Assembly (NCBI GenBank): GCA_040768665.1
Contig: JAXGMN010000067.1
Span: forward strand, 1-58,070
Length of the DNA stretch: 58,070 nt
DNA from: JABWBD01 sp040768665
GTDB lineage: Bacteria; Planctomycetota; Planctomycetia; Pirellulales; Thermoguttaceae
Direction: 5' to 3'
Below the pieces are notes generated by a model that did no database searches, was not told the DNA's origin, and saw nothing but the letters and a program-made list of their open reading frames with translations. Positions 34,455 through 42,079 of the stretch are shown one piece after another. Made by a program: the position numbers and the translations under genes. Each line of letters begins with the position of its first letter. Position 1 is the stretch's first letter.

Positions 34455-36719
34455 ATGAAAACCCCCATCATCTTTGCCGTGCTGATCGTCTTCGCAGGTA
34501 CACCGTGTCCGCTCCGCGGCGAGGATGCCAGCGCGCCGATGATCTTCGTTTCCGCCCACGGAGATGACACGGCCGACGGCACGCAAAATGCCCCGCTGGG
34601 GACGATCGCCGAGGCCCAGCGGAAGATTCGCGAAATGAAGAGTGCGGGCGGGTTACCCAAGGGCGGCGTCGTTGTCGAAATCCTCGGCGGCCGTTATCCC
34701 TTGACGAAGCCGATCGAACTGACTGCGGAGGACGCGGGCACGGCCGATGCTCCGATCATGTATCGCGCCCGGCGGGGGGAGAAAGTCTTGCTGACGGGCG
34801 GCCGTACGATCGCGGATTGGCGGCCGGTTACCGACGACGCCACGCTAGAGCGTCTGGATTCGGCAGCCCGCGGCAAAGTATTCCAGGCGGATCTCGCGGT
34901 GCTGGGGATCACCGATTACGGAGACCTCGCGCTGGATGCGGCCTGGGAGCTACAGTGCTATTTGGCCACGAAGCACAACCAGGGCGAAAACGCCCGCGGC
35001 AACGCCTTCGCGAGCCAGGCGTACTCGCGGAGTGGCAAGAAGGTCTCGCCGCGGTTGGAACTGTTCTTCAACGGCATCCCGATGCAGATTGCGCGATGGC
35101 CGAACCAGGGGTTCACCCAGATCGATCAGGTGTTGGGCAAGACCAAAGTCGAGGTCCGCGGCGTCGTCGGATGCAAGGAAGGGGTTTTCAGCTACACCGG
35201 GGACCGCCCCCGCCGGTGGATCGACGAAAAGGACGCCTTCGTCAAAGGATACTGGTTCCGCGACTGGTGCGAACAGTCTCACCGCATCGCAACGATCGAT
35301 CCCGAGAAACGCATCATCACGGTGGAAGAGCCGTATCACAACTACACCGGTTACCGGGCGGGCCAGTGGTTTGTTGGGTTCAACATGCTGTGCGAGTTGG
35401 ACGCGCCGGGCGAGTGGTACCTCGATCGTGAAAACGGCACCCTCTACTTCTGGCCTCCCTCGCCGCTGGAGGACGGGCTGGCGGAGGTGTCGCTCACCGA
35501 GGGCCTGTTCACGTTGACCGACACTGCCCACATCACCCTCCGCGCGCTGGAGATGGAGGCGGTTCGCGGTACGGCGGTTTCCATGCGGAATACCCGCGAG
35601 TGCCACGTCGTCGGGTGCACGATCCGCAATCTGAGCAACCACGCCGTGACGATCTTCGAAGGGAACAGTTGCGGTGTGGTCGGATGCGACCTGTCGCAGA
35701 TGGGCGGGGGCGGCATCTACCTGATCGGCGGCCAGAGCGCGACGCTCGCGCCCGGAGGACACCATGCCGAGAACAACCACATCCACCACTACGCCCGCTG
35801 GGACCGCATGTATCGGCCGGGCATATGGATGAGCGGCGTGGGGCTCCGCGCGTCGCACAACCTGATCCACCACGCGCCCCACGCGGCCATTCTCTACGGA
35901 GGCCAGGAGCACCGGTTCGAATACAACGAGATCCACAACGTCTGCCAGGAGTCGCACGACTGCGGGGCGATCTATGCGGGGCGGAGTTGGTGCCTGCAGG
36001 GGAACGTGTTTCGGTTCAACTACCTGCACCACCTTTGCGGCAAAGACGGCGGTCCGTGCAACGGGATCTATCTGGACGACGAGAACTCCGGCGCCACGAT
36101 CCGCGGCAACGTGTTTTTCCAGGCATGGCGGCCCGTGTTCATCGGCGGGGGCCGCGACAACCTCGTTGAAAACAACCTCTTCGTCGACTGCCCCCAGGCC
36201 ATTCACCTCGATGCCCGCGGCATTGGCTGGGCAGCTTATGCCGTCCAGCCGAGGATCGACACGGCAATCGAGACGGGAGTCCTCTGTGGGGTCCGGTTCA
36301 AGGAGCCGCCGTTCAGCACGCGCTATCCCAAGCTGGCGACCATGCTCGAAGACGAGCCGGCCAAGCCGAAAGGGAACATCGTCCGGCGCAATATCTTCTG
36401 GCAAGGAGAGGGCGTGAATCTCCGCCGCACCGGCTGGGACAAGTTTCCGCAAAGCGGAAGCTACCGAAACGCCTGGTGGCACCACATCGAGGCCAAGGTC
36501 TTCGATCTGGTGACGATCGAGAACAACCTGGTCGACGTCGATCCCGAGTTCGTGGACGAAAAGGAAGGCAACTTTCAGCTTCAGGAGGCCTCGCCTGCCT
36601 GGAAGATCGGTTTCGAGCGGATTCCGTTGGAGGAAATCGGCCTTTATCAGGACGACCGGCGAGCCACCTGGCCGGTGGCCCATGCGGTAACGCCTCTGCC
36701 GGAACGCAGCAAACAGTAA
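34455..36719 (+). CDS. Right-handed beta-helix protein (GH141-like)
   Basis: A 754-residue exported protein. After a signal peptide (about 1-23) it opens with FVSAHGDDTADGTQNAPLGT and GGRYPLTKPIELTAEDAGTA, the N-terminal pattern of GH141-like enzymes. Repeated beta-helix coils follow, for example NTRECHVVGCTIRNLSNHAV, HRFEYNEIHNVCQESHDCG and LYLDDENSG-type turns (here IYLDDENSGATIRGNVFF). GH141 includes alpha-fucosidase and xylanase activities; related helices are lyases, so activity is uncertain. It follows the GH13 gene by 15 bp and is surely in the same transcript. The protein is complete. Confidence 0.72.
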   Translation: MKTPIIFAVLIVFAGTPCPLRGEDASAPMIFVSAHGDDTADGTQNAPLGTIAEAQRKIREMKSAGGLPKGGVVVEILGGRYPLTKPIELTAEDAGTADAPIMYRARRGEKVLLTGGRTIADWRPVTDDATLERLDSAARGKVFQADLAVLGITDYGDLALDAAWELQCYLATKHNQGENARGNAFASQAYSRSGKKVSPRLELFFNGIPMQIARWPNQGFTQIDQVLGKTKVEVRGVVGCKEGVFSYTGDRPRRWIDEKDAFVKGYWFRDWCEQSHRIATIDPEKRIITVEEPYHNYTGYRAGQWFVGFNMLCELDAPGEWYLDRENGTLYFWPPSPLEDGLAEVSLTEGLFTLTDTAHITLRALEMEAVRGTAVSMRNTRECHVVGCTIRNLSNHAVTIFEGNSCGVVGCDLSQMGGGGIYLIGGQSATLAPGGHHAENNHIHHYARWDRMYRPGIWMSGVGLRASHNLIHHAPHAAILYGGQEHRFEYNEIHNVCQESHDCGAIYAGRSWCLQGNVFRFNYLHHLCGKDGGPCNGIYLDDENSGATIRGNVFFQAWRPVFIGGGRDNLVENNLFVDCPQAIHLDARGIGWAAYAVQPRIDTAIETGVLCGVRFKEPPFSTRYPKLATMLEDEPAKPKGNIVRRNIFWQGEGVNLRRTGWDKFPQSGSYRNAWWHHIEAKVFDLVTIENNLVDVDPEFVDEKEGNFQLQEASPAWKIGFERIPLEEIGLYQDDRRATWPVAHAVTPLPERSKQ

Positions 36720-37029
36720 CCTAATGGGAATAGTGTCATGGCAACATCAAGTATTGGAACGACGCCCGCGAACACTCCGTAGTCTGCACTTGCTTTCGCC
36801 TGGAGGAAACGGATGCGAAGCGGAAAGGAGACGCAGCGCGGTGACGGCGCGGCAGTCCGGCCGGCTCGATGGGCTAGGATTCTTGCTGCTCATCGTTATC
36901 CGTGCCCCGGCCTTGCGATCCGTGCAATTCACACAACTAGATGATATAGTAGCACAGATGGCAATGCCGGGGCACGGAATGAAGAGATTCTAGAGAGATT
37001 TCAGCTTTCAGCATCGTGAGAGAAAGAAG
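36720..37029. other. 310-bp intergenic gap in the cluster with an inverted repeat
   Basis: It contains an inverted repeat: CCGTGCCCCGGCCTTGC (36900-36916) against GCAATGCCGGGGCACGG (36961-36977), one mismatch, with a 44-nt loop that is AT-rich compared with its surroundings. A frame of 89 codons (36724-36993) runs through the repeat; it has no family resemblance and I do not call it a gene. AGAAAGAAG precedes the next ATG. Confidence 0.7.
36900..36977. repeat. Inverted repeat (family H)
   Basis: 17-bp arms with one mismatch and a 44-nt loop containing ACTAGATGATATAGTAG. No T run follows, so it is more likely a palindromic element than a terminator, but partial attenuation is possible. Confidence 0.75.
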
Positions 37030-39489
37030 ATGAATTCGAAAGCAACTTTGCTGATTCTGGCGGCGGGCTGGGCCGTCGCCGCGACCGCGGCGGAGCCTCG
37101 CTGCCCACTGATCCCCATGGGCGCGATTACGGGAACGCCGGACGAACAGACGGTGCGAGAGACGCTGGAAACGTACAGAGCCGTCGGAATCGACCAGTAC
37201 CTGATTTACCCTCGCAGTGGTCTGGAATATGAGTACATGGGTGAAGAGTGGCTCAAGATGTGCCAGTGGTTCTGCAAGCACGCAAAGCGGCTGGACATGA
37301 CCATCTGGCTCTACGACGAATACAACTGGCCGAGTGGGTCGTGCAAAGGCCGGGTGCCCGCGGAGAATCCCGATTTCGAGTCGCGGCAGTACGCGGTCTA
37401 CAAGAAGGCCGACGGCACCTTCGACTGGAAAATCGTGCATTCTCCCGGCTGGGTCGACAACTACAGCTTCCCGGCCATGGAACGGTTCATCGAGCTGACG
37501 CACAAGAAGTACGAGCAACGGCTCGGTCCGTATCTGGGGTCGACCGTCGCGGGCATCTTTACGGACGAGCCATCGCATCCCACGCCGGTGAAACTGGACC
37601 GCAAGCCCGACCTGCTGTTCCGCTACTTCGACGGCGGGGAGGCCGAGTACAAGGCCGCGACCGGGCGCGAGCTGCGGACCGACGTCGAAGCCTATCTGGC
37701 CGACAACGGCAAGGACGAGATGTGGGCCGTCTATTACGGGTTGCTGGGCCGGCGGTTTCGCAAAGCCTATTTCGATCCGATCCATGCCTGGTGCGACGGC
37801 GTGGGGCTGCTCTCGACGGGGCATATGATCGCCGAGAACAGCACGTCGGATTCGGCCCGGTTCAACGGCAATCCGCTCGATGCACTGAAAGGTCTGACGC
37901 TACCCGGGATGGACGAGATCGGAACGCGTCTGGATCCGGCGAGCATCGAATGGCTGACGCTGGCCGTCGCACAGCATGCCATTGGCCGGCGCGGGAACGG
38001 CGGGTTGGTCGAGCTGTTCGCGTTGGGCCCGAGCGACATGCGCCACGCGATGCACCGCCAGATGATCTGGCTCTGTGCGATGCACAAGGTCGATCACTAC
38101 TTGCTGGCCATCGCTCCGATCGACGCACGAGGCAACGTGGAGAAGTCCGGGTACTTCAATCCCATGACGCGGATGCAGCCGTGGTTCCCCGCCTTCCGCT
38201 TGCTGAGCGAAGAGTCGCGCATTGCCGCGCGCTATGCGTCCAAGCCGGTGCGATGCGACATCGCGGTCCGCTACCCCCAGCGCGAAGCCGCACGCCTGGC
38301 CGCGAAAGGCAAACCGCACCCGGCGTTGCTCGCCTCGCTCCGCTGTTTCTCGGCGCAACAACTCACGTACGACCTTTATGAAGAGGAGGAGGCGTGTGAC
38401 AAGCCGCTGGTGTTTGCCTTTGACGGGCCGAACGTGAAAGAAGAGAAATCAGGACGCACGTTCCCGTCGGCCGATGAGGCCGCCGCATTTGCCAAGCAGG
38501 TCTGCCCACCCGCCGTATGGGTCGAAAACTTCGATGATAAAGCCGTCGAGGACCTTTTGCTGCGACACTATCAAGACGGCAGCGTGGCGGTGCTGGGGCT
38601 GGGGGCGGAAGATCACGGGAAGCTGCGTCTGATGCGGCGAGACGGCGAACCGGTTCCGTTCGAGTTGCCGGCCCGCGGAGTGTTCCGGTTTGAGGGAAAG
38701 GCGCCTGTACGAGAGACACCTGCCGTCGTTCATCCGCTTCCGCCGGAGACTTCCTTCGACATCGCTCTGAGCGCGAAGAACACCCATCGCCTGGCGTTTG
38801 ATGCGGGCAATACGTCCCGACTCAGGGTCGACCAGCCGGTCGCGGCTGCGCGGTTCGTGCTGCGAAGTCATCCGGCGTTGAGCGAGGTGACCTTGGACGG
38901 GAAGCCTGTGAAGGCCGATCAGCCCTGCAACACGTTGCGTCCGGGACTCAACGAACTCTACCGGCAGACCGAGCCGTTCCGGCTGGAGGCGGGCGAACAC
39001 GTGCTGGCCATCGCCTCGGGCGGGAGCGACACGAATTACTTCCTGCCGGTCGCATGGGCCATCGGCGATTTCGCGATCGACGAGGGTGCCATCCAAGCCC
39101 TGCCGAAAACCGTAGGAATCGGTCCCCTCTGGAAGCATGGCCTCGCCGATTTCACGGGCCAGGTGACGTACACGACGGAAGTGGAAGTGCCGTCTCATTC
39201 GCGTGGCCTCACGCTGCGGGTCGACACCGGCGGCCTGTACACGGCGGTCACGCTGGACGGGCAGGCGATGGGCGAGCGTGCGTGGGCGCCCTTCGAGTGG
39301 ATGATTCCAGCCGGTATTCGAGGAAAGAAAGTCAAGCTGCAAATCCACGTCTGGACCTCGGTCGCGCCGTTGTTCGGCGACTGGAAGGACGCGAAGGCCG
39401 CCTGGAACAAGAAGTTCTGGGTGCCGCCGCCGGATCACCGTCCCGACATCGGCCTCTTGGCCGTTCCCGAGTGGGTGCTATTCGAATGA
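37030..39489 (+). CDS. GH106-like glycoside hydrolase (putative alpha-L-rhamnosidase type)
   Basis: An 819-residue exported protein. Signal peptide at about 1-21. The catalytic region carries TIWLYDEYNWPSGSCKGRVP (about residues 94-113), the hallmark Y-D-E-x-x-W-P-S-G element of GH106-like enzymes, then AGIFTDEPSHPTP, GLLSTGHMIAENST and a long helical barrel. A C-terminal galactose-binding-like beta domain (from about 690, FTGQVTYTTEVEVPSH to IHVWTSVAPLFGDWK) matches the end of the family. GH106 proteins are often over 1000 residues, so this one is on the short side. Rhamnosidase activity is inferred. Intercistronic palindromes flank the gene on both sides. Confidence 0.68.
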   Translation: MNSKATLLILAAGWAVAATAAEPRCPLIPMGAITGTPDEQTVRETLETYRAVGIDQYLIYPRSGLEYEYMGEEWLKMCQWFCKHAKRLDMTIWLYDEYNWPSGSCKGRVPAENPDFESRQYAVYKKADGTFDWKIVHSPGWVDNYSFPAMERFIELTHKKYEQRLGPYLGSTVAGIFTDEPSHPTPVKLDRKPDLLFRYFDGGEAEYKAATGRELRTDVEAYLADNGKDEMWAVYYGLLGRRFRKAYFDPIHAWCDGVGLLSTGHMIAENSTSDSARFNGNPLDALKGLTLPGMDEIGTRLDPASIEWLTLAVAQHAIGRRGNGGLVELFALGPSDMRHAMHRQMIWLCAMHKVDHYLLAIAPIDARGNVEKSGYFNPMTRMQPWFPAFRLLSEESRIAARYASKPVRCDIAVRYPQREAARLAAKGKPHPALLASLRCFSAQQLTYDLYEEEEACDKPLVFAFDGPNVKEEKSGRTFPSADEAAAFAKQVCPPAVWVENFDDKAVEDLLLRHYQDGSVAVLGLGAEDHGKLRLMRRDGEPVPFELPARGVFRFEGKAPVRETPAVVHPLPPETSFDIALSAKNTHRLAFDAGNTSRLRVDQPVAAARFVLRSHPALSEVTLDGKPVKADQPCNTLRPGLNELYRQTEPFRLEAGEHVLAIASGGSDTNYFLPVAWAIGDFAIDEGAIQALPKTVGIGPLWKHGLADFTGQVTYTTEVEVPSHSRGLTLRVDTGGLYTAVTLDGQAMGERAWAPFEWMIPAGIRGKKVKLQIHVWTSVAPLFGDWKDAKAAWNKKFWVPPPDHRPDIGLLAVPEWVLFE

Positions 39490-39522
39490 CCTTGCAGCAC
39501 TCCGAAGAGAAAACAACCGCCG

Positions 39523-39682
39523 TGTGCCACTGCTTGGAGTTGAACGGGTTCTCCATACAAAGAGAGTCTTCCACAACTCCAAGCAGTGCCGCGCTCGAAC
39601 AGCATCAGCGCTTTTCACTGCTTGCGATTGTGGACACTCCGCTGCTGATGGATAATCCGTCCAATCGCAAGCAGTGCCACAC
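39523..39682. repeat. Composite palindrome with two stem-loops (family C)
   Basis: Stem-loop 1: CACTGCTTGGAGTTG (39528-39542) with CAACTCCAAGCAGTG (39574-39588), perfect. Stem-loop 2: CACTGCTTGCGATTG (39616-39630) with CAATCGCAAGCAGTG (39662-39676), perfect. The outermost GTGTGCCACTGCTTG and CAAGCAGTGCCACAC also mirror each other. It lies between the GH106-like and GH39-like genes; the ribosome binding site of the latter starts about 20 bp later. Confidence 0.9.
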
Positions 39683-39721
39683 TCGTTTAGACAACACGAA
39701 CGCAAAAGGAGAGCAACGCCC

Positions 39722-41155
39722 ATGAGAAACCTGATGTTAAGCGTGCTGATCGGTCTGTCGATCGGTTCCATCGCCCTGGGAGCGGAGAAGGGTCGAACCT
39801 ACCGCAGCATCACATGGGAGAAATTCAAGGCATCCGGCCCGGAGTTGAAGCACATCGGCTGGATCGCCACGCGGCACGCGAAGGAAATCCAATCGTCGGA
39901 TTGGTCGGTCGGTTGCGAGACGCTCGACCGCGACCAGGCCAGGTTCAGCGTCTACAAAGATTACGTCGGCGAATTGGGCGCCAAACGCGGCCGGCTGCAG
40001 AGTGGCTGGGCCAAGTGTGAGAAGCAGAAGGGTGTTTACGACTTTGCGTGGCTGGACGAATGCGTCTACGGGCTGAACGAGCAGAGTGTCAAGCCTTGGA
40101 TGTGCCTGTGTTACGGCAACCCGATTTACAAATCGACGATCCACCTGGGCTCGACGCTGGGGCCGATCGTGCATTCGGACGAGGCGATGGCCGCCTGGCT
40201 GAAGTATGTCGAGGCGACCGTGGCCCGATACAAGGAGGTCGTCACCGAGTGGGAGATCTGGAACGAACCGTTCGGTCAGGGCAAAGACTACGCGGTCATG
40301 GTGCTGGCAACTGCCGAACTCATCAAGCGGATTCAGCCGGATGCCGTCATCCTGGTCACGGCGATCACCGATGCGGATCGCGCCATCGTCCTCGAGGCGC
40401 TCAAGACCGCCGACAAGCTGGACCTCGTCGATTACTGGGTCTACCACCCGTACGCCCAAAACCCCGACACCTCCTATGCGTGGGTGGAGAAGGTGCAGCG
40501 GCAACTGGCGTCGTACAGCCCGAAGTATCGCCTGTACCAGGGCGAGGTCGGGTGCCCTTCGATCCTGGAATGGACGCACGCCCTGGCGTTTTACCCCTGG
40601 ACAGAGTACAGCCAGGCAAAGTGGAATCTGCGCCGCATGGCGGGCGATCGGGTCCGCAGTATTCCGTCAAGTGTGTTCACCATCATCGACCTGAAGTACC
40701 CGAACATGCTGCAATCGTTCGGCCTGATCCGCTCCAACCTGTTGCTTCAGTTCATCTACAAGCGGCCCTCGTACTACGCCGTCCAGCACATGATGGGGTT
40801 CTTCGACGACGCGGTGAAGCCCGTGGGCGTGCTGGAACACGACTCGGACTCGCCGCGTAAGCTGACGGTCGCAGGATTCGAGAAGGGCGGCACCTCGGTC
40901 GCGCTAGTGTGGTACAGCGACCAGGTTCCCGGCGACGAGTTGAAGTGGGACCGCGTCGACGCGACGGTCAAGGGAGTTTCGTTCAAGGATCCGGTGTACG
41001 TGGAAATGATCACAGGCAAGGTCTACGAACTCGACAAGTCGGCCTGGACGAGCGCGGGCGGAAACACATCGTTCACACAGTTGCCCGTGTGGGACAGCCC
41101 CATGTTGCTCGCCGAGCGCGATCAGGTCGAGTTGCGGAAGGAGCCGGCTCCTTAG
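39722..41155 (+). CDS. GH39-like secreted glycoside hydrolase, paralogue 2
   Basis: A 477-residue exported clan GH-A enzyme, paralogous to the one at 24868. Signal peptide at about 1-20. The barrel shows SGWAKCEKQKGVYDFAWLDE, VVTEWEIWNEPFGQG with acid/base Glu172, YWVYHPYAQNPD, and YRLYQGEVGCPS with a likely nucleophile Glu. The stretch LCYGNPIY is identical in both paralogues. It lacks the Gly-rich insertion of paralogue 1 after this motif and differs in the nucleophile strand (GEVG against DENG), suggesting different substrate preference. AAAAGGAGAG before the ATG at 39722 fixes the start; the frame upstream is part of a palindrome. Confidence 0.72.
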   Translation: MRNLMLSVLIGLSIGSIALGAEKGRTYRSITWEKFKASGPELKHIGWIATRHAKEIQSSDWSVGCETLDRDQARFSVYKDYVGELGAKRGRLQSGWAKCEKQKGVYDFAWLDECVYGLNEQSVKPWMCLCYGNPIYKSTIHLGSTLGPIVHSDEAMAAWLKYVEATVARYKEVVTEWEIWNEPFGQGKDYAVMVLATAELIKRIQPDAVILVTAITDADRAIVLEALKTADKLDLVDYWVYHPYAQNPDTSYAWVEKVQRQLASYSPKYRLYQGEVGCPSILEWTHALAFYPWTEYSQAKWNLRRMAGDRVRSIPSSVFTIIDLKYPNMLQSFGLIRSNLLLQFIYKRPSYYAVQHMMGFFDDAVKPVGVLEHDSDSPRKLTVAGFEKGGTSVALVWYSDQVPGDELKWDRVDATVKGVSFKDPVYVEMITGKVYELDKSAWTSAGGNTSFTQLPVWDSPMLLAERDQVELRKEPAP

Positions 41156-41230
41156 CGCGGCGGGACTCAGTCCTTTATGCGGATGGTCTCCCGGCAATGA
41201 TCGCGTCCATTCCAACAGAAAGACGAAGAA

Positions 41231-42079
41231 ATGAAGTACTACCCAGGATGGCTGGCCTTGGGGCTGCTCGTCTCGACCGCATGGGCGGAGGATCCGGTCT
41301 GTCCGCTGCCGGGCGACTGGCAGTGTGTGCCCGAATTCAGCGATGAGTTCAACGGCGACCAACTTGACGATTCCAAGTGGTGGGACTTCAACCCGATGTG
41401 GGTGGGCCGCAAACCGGCACTCTTCGTTCGCGACAATGTCGCCGTCAAGGACGGCATGCTTCAGATCTCGGCGACGAAGATGCCTGAGAGCATGGAAACG
41501 GTCGAGAATCACGTTCGCGGTTTTCACACGTTCGCGACAGGGGCGGTCAAGAGCAAGAAACGGGTGCGGTACGGCTACTTCGAGGCCCGCGCGAAGGCGA
41601 TGCCGTCGCATTGTTCGAGCGCGTTCTGGTTTTACGACCCGCTCGATCCGCCCCGGAAATACCAGAAGGGTTCGTACTCCGAAGAGATCGACGTCTTCGA
41701 AGTGTTCGGCAAGCCGGACAAGCTGAAGAGCATTTACCACATGACGTTACACCGGCAGGAGACTCCCTACGTGGAGGCGACGGTTCGGTTGAACAACGTG
41801 ATCCAAGGCGAGAAATGGACGGCTCCGTTTTCCTTCTGCGACGATTTCCACCGTTTCGGATTTCTTTGGACGCCCGAAGTGATGAAGTGGTACGTGGATG
41901 ATGTCGAGCGCTGGTCGGTTCCGAATGAAAATCACAAGACGGCGTTGACCGTCAACTTCGATTCGGAGACCTTTCCCAACTGGAGCGGAATGCCGACGGT
42001 GGAAGAGCTGCCTGCCACGTTTTCTATCGACTATCTCCGATGTTGGCAATTGCCCGAAATGAAGGAGGCGGCGAAATGA
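41231..42079 (+). CDS. GH16-family endoglycanase
   Basis: A 282-residue exported GH16 enzyme. Signal peptide at about 1-19. The jelly-roll carries FSDEFNGDQLDDSKWWDF at the N-terminus, YGYFEARAKAM, and the catalytic ExDxxE motif as EEIDVFEVFG with nucleophile Glu152, Asp154 and acid/base Glu157. C-terminal strands FHRFGFLWTPEVMKWYVDD and FSIDYLRCWQLP complete the fold. GH16 enzymes cleave beta-1,3/1,4-glucans or galactans; the long loops resemble agarase- or porphyranase-like members more than laminarinases, but I cannot decide. Its stop overlaps the next start codon (ATGA at 42076-42079), so translation is coupled. Confidence 0.88.
   Translation: MKYYPGWLALGLLVSTAWAEDPVCPLPGDWQCVPEFSDEFNGDQLDDSKWWDFNPMWVGRKPALFVRDNVAVKDGMLQISATKMPESMETVENHVRGFHTFATGAVKSKKRVRYGYFEARAKAMPSHCSSAFWFYDPLDPPRKYQKGSYSEEIDVFEVFGKPDKLKSIYHMTLHRQETPYVEATVRLNNVIQGEKWTAPFSFCDDFHRFGFLWTPEVMKWYVDDVERWSVPNENHKTALTVNFDSETFPNWSGMPTVEELPATFSIDYLRCWQLPEMKEAAK

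Noticed and set aside
36724..36993. Small plus-strand frame of 89 codons between the beta-helix and GH106-like genes
   Set aside because: It reads through an inverted repeat, has no family pattern and no good ribosome binding site.
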